Assembly: GCA_963789495.1 (NCBI GenBank)
Contig: CAWBLP010000012.1
Coordinates: forward strand, 124,001 to 188,000
Source: CAWBLP01 sp963789495
GTDB taxonomy: Bacteria > Pseudomonadota > Alphaproteobacteria > Acetobacterales > Acetobacteraceae
Length of the DNA stretch: 64,000 bases
Reading direction: 5' to 3'
In this document: piece after piece, positions 16,563 to 25,637 of the stretch
Layout: each line of letters starts with the position of its first letter
How positions within the stretch are numbered: the first letter of the stretch is position 1
The notes under the pieces: generated by a model
The model's database searches: none
Told to the model about the DNA's origin: nothing
Seen by the model: only the letters and a program-made list of their open reading frames with translations
Program-made: the position numbers and the translations under genes

Positions 16563-17336
16563 TCACCAGGCGACCTCGGGCAGACGCTCGAAGGCCGGCG
16601 GGGCGAACAGGTAGCCCTGGAAATAGCGCAGCCCCAGGCCGCGCAGAGCGTCGAGTTCGGCGCGCGTCTCCACCCCCTCGGCGACCACGTCGATGCCGAG
16701 GGTGCGGCAGATGCCCGCCAGTCCGGAGACGATGGCCTGACGGGCTGCATGGTCGGCGATGCCGCGTACCAGGCCGATGTCGAGCTTGACGGTATCCGGC
16801 TGATACTCCGCCAGAAGCGTCAGTCCGGCATAGCCGGAACCGAAATCGTCCAGCGCGGTGCGAAAGCGATTGGCCCGATAAACCTCGAAGATCGATCGGA
16901 GGAAGGCGTAGTCGCCGATGCGCTCGTCCTCGGTCAATTCGAAGGTGATCTGGTCGGCCGGAAACCCGTGGCGCCGGGCGGCGGCAAGCGTTGGCCGCAC
17001 GCAGGCTTCCGGCTGGTACATGGCGCCCGGCCGGAAGTTGATCGACACGGAGGCGCTCTGTTCGGCAATGCCGAGCCGCGCGGCAAGCGTGATGGCCTTG
17101 ACGCGGCAGGACTGGTCGAACGCATAGGAGGTGTCGGGACCAAGCTGGGCGAACACGCTCGCCGCCGGCTCGCCCCCGGGCCCCCGCACCAGCGCCTCAT
17201 AGGCACGGATCCGCCGCGCCTGCAGGTCCACGATCGGCTGAAACGCCATGGAAAACGGGAAGGGTGGCTTGATCCCGCCCGCACAGGCGCCGCATGCCGA
17301 ACCGGTTTTGTCGGATTGGTGGGTAGCGTTTGTCAT
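16563..17336 (-). CDS. EAL-domain cyclic-di-GMP phosphodiesterase
   Basis: 257 residues, a single EAL domain. The signature is AYEALVRGPGGEP, preceded by FSMAFQPIVDLQ. Other catalytic/metal positions appear as SINFRPGAMYQ, FELTEDERI, ALDDFGSGYAGL (Asp pair), DTVKLDIGLVRGI (Lys) and VVAEGVETRAELDALR (Glu). All motifs needed for activity look intact, so it probably cleaves c-di-GMP. A CGAC motif near the N-terminus, just before the domain, is seen in several stand-alone EAL proteins and might bind metal or respond to redox state. I use the ATG at 17336; a GTG at 17366 adds ten residues. Confidence 0.88.
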   Translation of the reverse strand: MTNATHQSDKTGSACGACAGGIKPPFPFSMAFQPIVDLQARRIRAYEALVRGPGGEPAASVFAQLGPDTSYAFDQSCRVKAITLAARLGIAEQSASVSINFRPGAMYQPEACVRPTLAAARRHGFPADQITFELTEDERIGDYAFLRSIFEVYRANRFRTALDDFGSGYAGLTLLAEYQPDTVKLDIGLVRGIADHAARQAIVSGLAGICRTLGIDVVAEGVETRAELDALRGLGLRYFQGYLFAPPAFERLPEVAW

Positions 17337-17524
17337 GCCAGGCGAGGTTCCGTCAAAATTGCGCACACCTCATGACCTGGTTGGAATTGTAGCCGACCTG
17401 GGTAACGAAACCGCTAACGCGACGGCCACCCGTCCCGGCGCATCGATCGGCGGCACCACCACGTCATCGCCTTGCGACGAGCAGGACCGGCAATGTGGAA
17501 CACGGGCGGCAAGGGGTCGCGCAT

Positions 17525-18157
17525 TCAGCCGGCGGCTTGGGCCGGGGCCAGCGCGGCGAGCAGCGCGTGGGCCTTGGCGGCCACGGTTGCCGCGCTGTCA
17601 CCCGGCTTGTAGATCGCCGACCCGATGCCGAACCCGGCCGCGCCGGCCGCCTGCCAGGCTTGCAGATTGCCGGCATCGATGCCGCCCACCGGCAGCACCA
17701 CGGTCCCCGCCGGCAGGACGGCCCGCAAGGCGCGCAGCACGGCGGGGCTGGCTGCCTCGGCGGGAAACAGCTTCAGCGCATCGGCGCCCGCCGCCAGCAT
17801 CGCGAAGGCCTCTGTCGGGGTGAAGCAACCGGGTACGGCGAGCAGCCCGTGCTGCTTCGCCGCCTGCGTCACTGCCGGATCGGCATGCGGTGTCACGATC
17901 AGCCGGCCGCCGGCGGCAGCGATCTCCGCCACCTGGGCGGCGGTCATCACGGTGCCGGCCCCGATCAGCAGCCGGTCGCCGAACCGCCGCGCCAGCAGCG
18001 CGATGCTGTCGAGCGGGTGTGGCGAATTCAGCGGCACCTCGATGATCGCGAGGCCGCGCGACTCGAGCGCCGAACCGATTGCCTCGACCTCGTCCGGCTG
18101 CACGCCGCGCAGGATGGCGACCAGGGGGCAGCGGGCGAGATAGAAGGTCAGCTCCAT
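17525..18157 (-). CDS. dgoA: 2-dehydro-3-deoxy-6-phosphogalactonate aldolase
   Basis: 210 residues, KDPG-aldolase fold. PLVAILRGVQPDEVEAIG and IIEVPLNSPHPLDSI near the start are diagnostic of the DgoA branch rather than KDPG aldolase Eda. The Schiff-base lysine lies in DALKLFPAEAASP, and VLPVGGIDAGNL forms the phosphate loop. It splits 2-dehydro-3-deoxy-6-phosphogalactonate into pyruvate and glyceraldehyde 3-phosphate. Its start overlaps the end of dgoK by ten bases, which links the last two steps of the De Ley-Doudoroff pathway. Confidence 0.93.
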   Translation of the reverse strand: MELTFYLARCPLVAILRGVQPDEVEAIGSALESRGLAIIEVPLNSPHPLDSIALLARRFGDRLLIGAGTVMTAAQVAEIAAAGGRLIVTPHADPAVTQAAKQHGLLAVPGCFTPTEAFAMLAAGADALKLFPAEAASPAVLRALRAVLPAGTVVLPVGGIDAGNLQAWQAAGAAGFGIGSAIYKPGDSAATVAAKAHALLAALAPAQAAG

Positions 18158-19032
18158 GTCGCGTGGCTTCCGATCAACGCGAGGCCCCGCGCCGCCGCCT
18201 CGCCGTCATGGCGTTCGGCAAAGCCGCCGCAGCGCGAGATCGCACTGGCATAGAGCGCGGTCAGTTCCGGTGCGCCGATGACATGCACCACCGCGCCGCG
18301 GGCATCGCCAAGCGCGGCACGCACCTCGTGGCCGACCAGGATCCCGGACAGGTAGGCCGGTGCATCGGCCTCCGCCAGCCGGCCCGCCAGGGACAGAGCG
18401 CGAACGCCGAACAGGTGATGCAGCAGCCCGCCGGGTTCGCCGGACCGCTGGACGCCGGCGTCGAACGGGGCCCCGTCGGCAGGCCCGTCCCGCATCATGC
18501 GGCCGAGGATGGTGTGGCCGCGCAGCGCGGCATAGGCCTCGCCGGTCATATGGGTGGCGAAGCGGATGATACGGCCGCCGGCCACCCGTGCCCATTTGGA
18601 ATGGGTGCCGGGCAGGCAGGCGATCGCCTCTCCGCCCAACGCCGGCAGCAAACCCAGCACCTGGGTTTCCTCGCCGCGCATCACCTCGGCCACGCCGGAC
18701 AGGTCGACGCCGGACAGGCCGGGAACCAGCTTCACCTTGGCCCAGTCGAATTCGATCCCGACCAGGGCGGCGGCGAGTTCCGGCGCGCCGACGGGACAGG
18801 GCAGATAGGGAGTCTCCTTCCAGCCCTGCCGGCTGCCGATCATACCGGACAGCAGGACATGCTGCTCGCCGGCGGCGAGCCAGGGGCCGACCTCGTCACG
18901 CAGGGTATCGCCGAACCGCCCATCCGGAACGTTGACGATGCCGCGCTGGCTGGACCGGCGGTCGCGGATCGTGCCGTCCGGAGCCAGGCGGAAGGCGCGG
19001 AAGCTGGTGGTGCCCCAGTCGACTCCGATCAT
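18148..19032 (-). CDS. dgoK: 2-dehydro-3-deoxygalactonokinase
   Basis: 294 residues from the ATG at 19032, which gives MIGVDWGTTSFRAFRL; the phosphate-binding DWGTTS is the family start. Later motifs are GMIGSRQGWKETPYL, EVMRGEETQVLG, CLPGTHSKWARV and FATHMTGEAYAALR. It phosphorylates 2-dehydro-3-deoxygalactonate. It overlaps dgoA, which follows. The galactonate dehydratase, transporter and regulator of a complete dgo operon are not seen nearby, so they must be elsewhere or replaced. Confidence 0.93.
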   Translation of the reverse strand: MIGVDWGTTSFRAFRLAPDGTIRDRRSSQRGIVNVPDGRFGDTLRDEVGPWLAAGEQHVLLSGMIGSRQGWKETPYLPCPVGAPELAAALVGIEFDWAKVKLVPGLSGVDLSGVAEVMRGEETQVLGLLPALGGEAIACLPGTHSKWARVAGGRIIRFATHMTGEAYAALRGHTILGRMMRDGPADGAPFDAGVQRSGEPGGLLHHLFGVRALSLAGRLAEADAPAYLSGILVGHEVRAALGDARGAVVHVIGAPELTALYASAISRCGGFAERHDGEAAARGLALIGSHATWS

Positions 19033-19170
19033 GCCGGTCCTCCCCCTTGGTGCAGACTGTGCCCGGCCACCGGACCTGCATGCTGCCGGTTTGCCGACCG
19101 CGGGGAGCCTACCACGCCCCGGCGCCGCCGTCGCGACGTGGCACGGCGTGACCCTTCGTCGCACAGTCGG

Positions 19171-22100
19171 CTACGGCGGGATCGCAACGGGGCCGGTGCT
19201 GACCAGGCGGAGCTTCCAGTTCGCCGCGGGCGTGCGGTCGAGCTTCAGGGCGCTCGCGAGATAGGCGAGCCGGTCCCGATCGGTGCCCTTGGCGGTGCAG
19301 AACCGGTCCTGCAGGAAGAACGGCGGCGTCGCCTGGTAATACAGCACCGCCTCCACGGCGGCCGGCGTCCCGGCGATATCGGTGAGCGGGATGCGGTAAT
19401 GCAGGGAATCGCTGCCGCCGGTCTGGTAGTCCGGATCGCCACCGACGCCGACCGGGCTGGTGTCCTGCGCCATGTCCTCGCCGGCCCCCAGCGCCCGGGA
19501 GATCTCGATCCGCTGGGGCAGCGCCAGGAACCCGTCTGGCAGCAGCCGATTGTCCTTCAGCTTCGCGCAGATCGACAGGAAGCTGGTGGTGAGCGGGCCG
19601 TCCGGTCTGGCCTGCGGGCCGCATTGCGCCGCCCCGGCGGTCGAGGGCGCGGTGACCAGCTCCTGGTAGATCTGGGCCTCATCCTGGCGGGTGATCACCT
19701 GGTAATGCGGCTGGTGTGGGTTGCTGTCCGGGTAGAGGCGGGCGCTGCAATCCGGCCGCCACCACAGCTCCCCCGGGATCGGCCGGCCCTGCCGGTCCAC
19801 GATCACCCCGGCCGCGTTGGTGCGGCCGGACTCCCACACGGTTTCGCCCGCAGCGTCGATGACGCGGAAGTCCAGGAAGACCCGGCGAAAGCCGACGCCG
19901 GATGGCAGCTTGTGGCCCGACCGGTTGTCGACCGTGACGGTCGCGCTCAGCGCGCCTGCGTCGCTGCGCACCGCGCGGATGGTGATGGCGGCGGTGCGGT
20001 TCGCTGCCTGCTCGAGCATGGCGGTGCGGGTGTAGTCGAGCGGCGCCACGCCCAGGCTGCCCAGCATTGGATCGAGTGTGGCGATGCCGAACACGCTGCT
20101 GAACTGCTGCGCCATGTCGATCAGGAACACATTGAGCCCCACCAGCACGTGACGGGCGAAGCCTTCCCGCAGCGGCAGGTCGATATCGCTGGCAGGCAGC
20201 CCGTTCTCGACCTCGGGGAAGTTGCTGTGCTCCTGGATGGCGGCGATCTTGCTGCGGAACGGCTGGCCCTGGCTGTCCGTGTTCGACATGTGGCAGCCCT
20301 GGCAGCTCTGCGCCAGCGTGCCGGGACCGAACGGCAGTGCGCCGTCCGGCGTCTGCCCGGTGCGATAGGCGCTGAACGCCCATTCCGGATAGGTGGTCTG
20401 CTCGTAGGTATGGCCGAGCGTGGTTGTGCCCTGCATGACCGGCAGATGCACGGTGTGGCAGGTGCCGCACATCTCCGAACTGGTGATGGCGGCGTCCTGC
20501 GTGGGGGTGACGCCGATCGCGTGCTGCATCGGCTTCGGCTTGGGATCCTGGAACGGACCGGCGAGCTGGTCGGTCGCGCCGACGAGGAAGCTGCCGGTGA
20601 AGGTGCGGGCGAAGCCGGTGGTGCCGGGATTGAGCGCGTCCTGCCGCTGGGTGACGCAGCGGTTCTGCGGCTCGCCTTGGAACTTCGCAGTGTCGGCCTT
20701 GCCCAGCACCATGTGGTGGCAGGCGGTGCAGGAAACCCCATCGCGCGCCAGCGCCGCCAAAGGCGCAAGCCGCGCGTCGGGATTGCCGGCGGGAAACGGC
20801 ACCGCATTCAGTGTCTGGCGCAGGAAATCCGGGCAGGGCGCCGGCGGCGGCGTGTCGATCGCCGCCTGGCGCTGGCCGAGGACGCCGTGGCAGCCCAGGC
20901 AGATGTCCTGCACCTTCGGCGAGATCGCGGCATGGAAGCTCTGCGTTTCGCTGGCGAGCTGGGCGAAGAAGATCGGGTCGCGCCCGGCCAGGCCCATCGG
21001 GCTGGTGCGCCAGGTGCCATAGGGCGAGAGGTTGACCAGCAGATTGTCCGGGGTCGGCGTGGTCATCTCGTATTGCAGGCCGGTGCCGCCCGCGGTGTGG
21101 CAGCCGACGCATTGATCGGAGGTGACGAAGGCGCTGTGCGCATCCGGCCCCTGCCCCGGCACCCAGACATGGTCGTAGCTTTGCGACGGCATCTCGAGCT
21201 GTGCCGGCGCGGTCCGCGAGGCGCCTGCGGGCAAATGCAGGGCCTGCAGGAAGGCGTCGCCTTCCAACGCCCGCGGAGGGGCAAGCGCGCCGCGCTGCCG
21301 TTCCTTGCGCAGCCGCTCATGCTGCAGCACCTGGCTGAATGTGGTGTGGACCTGATCGGACTGGGTGCGGAAAAAGTCCTCGCTGAGGAAGTTCAGATAG
21401 GTGCCTGGTTCGCCCTTGATGTTGGACAGGCTGGCGAAGGTCTGGTTGTCGTGCGCCGAGGCATGGCAGTTGATGCAGTACCTGGCCGAACCCGGAGAAG
21501 GTCGGGGAATTGCTGGAGGGCGGCGGCCAGTCCGCCGTCCACCCCTTCCAGCCGATCGCCGACCAGAACCAGCCGTCGCGCGCCGCCTGGTTGTCGCGCA
21601 CCATCACCGCCATGCCCTCCGTGTCGGGGCGCAGTCGCAGCAGGTCCGGAATGCGGCAGGCCGAGGCGGGCGGCGGGCTGTACATCTCCTTCACCATGAT
21701 CGCGCCATCCGGGATCGGCGTCGGATTGGGTGGTGTCGCGGCGGGATCGGCCGGTCGGTTGGCATGCAGCCAGTCCATCATCTCGGGCGAGTACCAGATC
21801 AGCACCGGCGCATGGGTGCCGAACGACGTGCCGGACCATTTGCCGCCCGCCAGCGTGGCGATGAACGGTCCGGTATCGCGGACCGTCTTGTCCCTCGTCC
21901 AGCCGGCCGCCGTGTTGCGGTGGCACATCGCGCCCAGATACCGGTTGAGCTGCACCTCATACTGATCGAGCGGCAATGCGCTGGGGTGGCGCACCACCGG
22001 ATCGAGCCGCGCGCACAGCGCTGGATCGGTGGGAACCTGCGGCGTGGGTTGTTCATCGGCGCACAGGCTGGCGGCACCGGCCGGACTGGCCAACAGTCCG

Positions 22101-22183
22101 AGCCCGAGCAGACCCACACACAGCAGACCCGCGCAAAGCAGCGATGAGGCAGCCAGATATCGCAGGCGCGCGTGACGCGGCAT
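19171..22183 (-). pseudogene. Exported multihaem cytochrome c, broken by a frameshift
   Basis: Two frames form one protein of about 1,000 residues. The first (from ATG 22183) has a signal peptide (LLCVGLLGLGLLASPAGA) and runs to about 21482. The second covers 21480-19171. They join at position 21481, where one extra base breaks the frame exactly before the first haem site: ...TFSGFGQ, then YCINCHASAHDNQTF. Six CxxCH haem motifs are then seen: CINCH, CVGCH, CLGCH, CTACH, CGTCH and CQGCH. The last 350 residues lack haem sites and look beta-rich. It should be a periplasmic electron-transfer protein. All other sequence is intact, so the break may be a sequencing or assembly error; if real, a truncated haem-free product results. 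Confidence 0.8.
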
Positions 22184-22397
22184 GGGCGTCCCCCTTGGTT
22201 CGCCTGCCTTCTGGCCGAACCGAACGACCCGACCGGGGGCCCACGGACGGCATCGCGAGGCTCGGTGACAGGCCGTTTCGCCGCAGCTCGTGGCAGGTCA
22301 GTATCGTGTGCCGACGACATTACAGGGTCGGAACGCGATGGTGGAGTATCAGATCGTCACCCTGCCGTAAATTGCCGCAGGTTGGTGCGGTGCTGGG

Positions 22398-23378
22398 TCA
22401 CGGGCCGAGCTTGGCCTCGATGCTGTCCCAGATCGCCGCTTCGATATTGATGTCATCGAACCGGTCGATTTCCTGGATGCCGGTGGGCGAAGTGACGTTG
22501 ATCTCGGTCAGCCAGTCGCCGATCACGTCGATGCCGACGAAGATCAGGCCCTGGGTGCGCAGTGTCGGCCCGATCGCGGCGCAGATCTCGCGGTCGCGCG
22601 CGGTCAGCGTGCATTTCTCCGGCCGGCCGCCGACATGCATGTTGGACCGTGCCTCACCCTGCGCCGGGACGCGGTTCACGCCGCCCATCGGCTCGCCATC
22701 CACCAGGATGATGCGCTTGTCGCCCTTTCGCACCGCCGGCTCGTAGCGCTGGAACATCAGCGGCTCGCGGGAGCGGGCGAAATGCATCTCCAGCAGCGAG
22801 GCCAGGTTCTCGTCATCCGGCTTGATGCGGAACACGCCGGCGCCGCCATTGCCGAACAGCGGCTTGACGATGATGTCCTGGTGCTCGCTGCGGAAGCTGC
22901 GGATCGCCTCCACGTCCCAGGTGATCATGGTGGGCGGCATCAGCTCGGGGAAATGCGTGACCAGCAGCTTTTCCGGCGCGTTGCGCACGCTGGCCGGATC
23001 GTTCACCACCAGCGTCTTCGGATGGATGTGTTCCAGCAGGTGGGTGGCCGTGATGTAGGCCATGTCGAAGGGCGGGTCCTGGCGCATCAGCACCACGTCC
23101 ATGCTGGCGAGATCGAGCTGCGCCGACGTGCCGAACCGGTAATGGCCGCCGCGGGTGCGCTCCACCGTGACCGGCTGGGCGCGGGCGAACAGCCGCTCCT
23201 CCCGCTTTTCGCCCTGGCGGCGGACCCCTTCGCGCAGCGCCATGTGGCGCACCTCGTAGTGCCACATGGCGTGGCCGCGTTTCTGCGCCTCCAGCATCAG
23301 GGCGAAGGTGGAGTCGGCGTCGATGTTGATGGACTCGATCGGGTCCATCTGGACCGCAACCTTGAGCTGCCGTGTCAT
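22398..23378 (-). CDS. gshB: Glutathione synthase
   Basis: 326 residues, ATP-grasp enzyme joining gamma-glutamylcysteine and glycine. The N-terminal domain has MDPIESINIDADSTFALMLE, and the middle has MRQDPPFDMAYITATHLLE. The ATP-grasp region shows VKPLFGNGGAGVFRI, then RIILVDGEPMGGVNRVPAQGEARSN cut into the substrate loop, and FVGIDVIGDWLTEINVTSPT with the metal ligands. Length and order are normal. gshA is not in the window. Upstream of its start lies a 900-bp gap with a tandem repeat array, so its promoter lies close to or inside repetitive DNA. Confidence 0.95.
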   Translation of the reverse strand: MTRQLKVAVQMDPIESINIDADSTFALMLEAQKRGHAMWHYEVRHMALREGVRRQGEKREERLFARAQPVTVERTRGGHYRFGTSAQLDLASMDVVLMRQDPPFDMAYITATHLLEHIHPKTLVVNDPASVRNAPEKLLVTHFPELMPPTMITWDVEAIRSFRSEHQDIIVKPLFGNGGAGVFRIKPDDENLASLLEMHFARSREPLMFQRYEPAVRKGDKRIILVDGEPMGGVNRVPAQGEARSNMHVGGRPEKCTLTARDREICAAIGPTLRTQGLIFVGIDVIGDWLTEINVTSPTGIQEIDRFDDINIEAAIWDSIEAKLGP

Positions 23379-23497
23379 GCCCAGCCCCCGTGGTTCATTG
23401 TGCGGTCTTGTCTATGGGGAGAAGCCGCTTATGGCCAGAGGGCGGTCGTTCGCGAAGGGGCCTGTGGCTCCGGACCTGACATCGAGCGGCATCGTGT

Positions 23498-24115
23498 GGC
23501 AGCCGATGGATCGCGTCGCGCGCAGGTGGTGACGCGGTGCCGCGCTCACGGTGCGTGGGCTGTTGCCCACCCGAGCGTCGCAGGCCGCAATGGCCGAACC
23601 GACTGCGGCCGCGCCTGACAGCCGGCGGGGCCACATCGCGCGCAGGCAGCGGCGCGGTGCCGCGCTCACGGTGCATGGGATGTTGCCCGCCCCAGGCGTC
23701 GCAGAGCGCAATGGCCGAACCGACTGCGGCGACGCCTGACAGCCGATGGGGTCGCATCGCGCGCAGGCGGTGACGCGGTGCCGAGCTCAAAGTGCATGGG
23801 CTGTTGCCCACCCCGGGCGTTGCAGGCCGCAATGGCCGAACCGACTGCGGCCGCGCCTGACAGCCGGCGCGGCCGCATCGCGCGCAGGCGGTGACGCAAT
23901 GCCGAGCTCACGTGCATGGGCTGTTGGCCGCCCGGGCGTCGCAGGCCGCAATGGCCGAACCGACTGCGGCGATGCCTGACAGCCGATAGGGCTGCATCGC
24001 GCGCAGGCGGTGACGCGGTGCCGCACTCACGGTGCATGGGCCGTTGCCCGCCCCGGGTGTCGCAGGCCGCAATGGCCGAACCGACTGCGGCGGCGCCTGA
24101 CAGCCGGCAGGGCGG
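23498..24115. repeat. Tandem array, five imperfect ~120-bp units
   Basis: The 20-base word CAATGGCCGAACCGACTGCG begins at 23588, 23709, 23830, 23949 and 24070, giving spacings of 121, 121, 119 and 121. The surrounding sequence repeats too (CGCGCAGG..GTGACGCGGTGCCG.., then GTGCATGGGCTGTTGCC, then GCCTGACAGCC). Units differ by scattered substitutions. Because 121 is not a multiple of three, no reading frame is kept across units, so it is non-coding DNA. In the third unit the segment 23847-23876 forms a perfect 11-bp hairpin (GCGGCCGCGCC / GGCGCGGCCGC with an 8-base loop); the others retain partial versions. The array fills most of the 23379-24300 gap between gshB and the next gene. Confidence 0.9.
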
Positions 24116-24300
24116 ACGCGGCTGTGCCGGACTGCTCTGCCTGCAGGCGCGCGGCCCGCGTTCGACGCGCACCAGTCGGCGCGGACATTGCCCGTCCCCC
24201 GCATCCGGGCACCAATCGGCCCCCTGATTCAGGCCGGCCCGCCGTCGCTTGATCCCGACAGGCTCGCCGGCGCTCGACCGGCTCCGGCCCTCCGCCCCGG

Positions 24301-24963
24301 TCAGGCGCTGCGCATCTGCGAGGGCGGAGCGGATTTGACGATCGCGGTCATGGCGCGGCTGGCGATCTCGTCCAGCAGCCTGGTCTGCATCGGGTCCAGC
24401 GTCGCTTTGCCGGCCAGCGGCGGCGCTGCCGGCGGCGCGACCGGCGGGGCGAAGACCGGCCCGCGCTGCGACAGCGCAGGCGGCGGCGCCGGGCGGGCGG
24501 CAGGTTGAGCCGGCAGTGATGCCGCGCGCGGTTGCTCCGGGCGGGGCGCCACAACGGCAGGGGCCGCCTCGGCAACAACCGGTTGCGGCTGAGCGGGAAC
24601 CGCAAAGGCCGACGGCCGCGCCTGCAGTCCGCGCAGCCGCTGCGCGGTGTCGGCGAACAGGCGGCAGAGCGCGACGGCCCTGCCATGGCAGCGCAGCATC
24701 ACCGCATCCGGCAGGTTCGCGAGCGCCGCGCGGCGAAAGCATTCCATGGCGCCGTAATGGGCTGCCATCGCCTGAATCGCGAGTTCAGCCTCCATCGGGT
24801 CGCGCGGATGCAGCGAGAGCACCGCGACGCGGGCGGCCTCACGCTGCATCGCAATGTCGGTGTCAGAGGCGTCCGGGCGATGCGGCAGCACGGCAAAGGT
24901 CGTCGCCAGCATGGCATCGAGGGTGGCGGGATCGAGTGCGACAGCCTGGGGAGACGGGTTCAT
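24301..24963 (-). CDS. Hypothetical protein with Pro/Ala-rich linker
   Basis: 220 residues, not recognised. The N-terminal part (about 1-115) is helical and contains AAHYGAMECFRRAALANLPD and ALCRLFADTAQRLRGLQAR. A Pro/Ala-rich stretch spans about 120-185, and a short helix, MQTRLLDEIASRAMTAIVKS, ends the protein. No signal peptide or membrane segment is seen. Its promoter must lie in the 24964-25637 gap. Codon use has the strong third-position G+C of its neighbours, which supports it as a real gene. Confidence 0.6.
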   Translation of the reverse strand: MNPSPQAVALDPATLDAMLATTFAVLPHRPDASDTDIAMQREAARVAVLSLHPRDPMEAELAIQAMAAHYGAMECFRRAALANLPDAVMLRCHGRAVALCRLFADTAQRLRGLQARPSAFAVPAQPQPVVAEAAPAVVAPRPEQPRAASLPAQPAARPAPPPALSQRGPVFAPPVAPPAAPPLAGKATLDPMQTRLLDEIASRAMTAIVKSAPPSQMRSA

Positions 24964-25637
24964 GGCAGCTCCGGAGCAAGGAAAATCATCGGAACATATA
25001 CGGAACTAGGAATAATGTCCAGAACTTCCGCCTCCCATCGCAGGACGATCGGACCTGCGGTGGCTGTCCCACAACCATCGGGGGGGTCTGCCGCATCTCA
25101 AGTAAGGCCGTGACCCAGAGGTACGGAAAAAAAGCCACACAGGACATGGAGACAGAGGGTCCCACGCGCGAGGTCTCCGCACGGAAACCCGGCAACGCAT
25201 TCAATCTCCGCTGTGTTCTCCGTGGCTTCCGCTTCTGCTTCGTGCCCTCTGCGTCGGACTCCGACTTGCGATACGGCAGCCCCCAAGCCGTCGGAGGACA
25301 GCCGATCCAGCGCACCCCACCACCCGCGTCACATCGGTTCTGCCAAATACCGATTGCCGACAGGTACAGGCAACAGCCAATCCTGGCACCTCGCCTCCGT
25401 AATGGAATTGACCCGGACATCGTTTACAGCGCCCGAACACAGCACAACCGAACCGACCGCCGCCACCGCGACCTAACGGCCGGCCTCGCCCGCAAAACGC
25501 TGAAAAACCGAGGATTCCACGCCTCCGCGACGGCAGCGACCAGTGTCTGCACAGCGGCGATTTCGTCTCGACGTTAATACATTACGCCTTTCACCGAACT
25601 AAACTCCTGCGATAGGCTCGATCCCAGGGGAGCCAGA
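24964..25637. other. Intergenic stretch with a long imperfect inverted repeat
   Basis: About 670 bp between a minus-strand gene and a plus-strand gene, so promoters for both are expected here. No coding frame has family content. A long imperfect inverted repeat occupies 25111-25255 and is listed separately. Confidence 0.5.
25111..25255. repeat. Long imperfect inverted repeat
   Basis: The left arm 25111-25160 (CCCAGAGGTACGGA, AAAGCCACACAGGAC, ATGGAGACAGAGGG) resembles the reverse complement of the right arm 25203-25255 (GCAGAGGGCACGA, GGAAGCCACGGAGAACAC, AGCGGAGATT). The arms share the order CAGAGG, then GCCAC, then GGA.A.CA, then GGAGA over about 48 bases, with a roughly 40-base centre. It could form a large hairpin. 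Comparable CACAGAGG-type intergenic elements are widespread in bacteria. Confidence 0.4.

Noticed and set aside
18079..21699. Long antisense open frame of about 1,200 codons across dgoK and the cytochrome gene
   Set aside because: It is antisense to well-identified genes and low-complexity in Arg, Ala and Gly. High G+C composition produces such frames.
23498..24115. Tandem repeat array as a CRISPR array
   Set aside because: Units are about 120 bp and repeat across their whole length with no unique spacers, and no cas gene is present.
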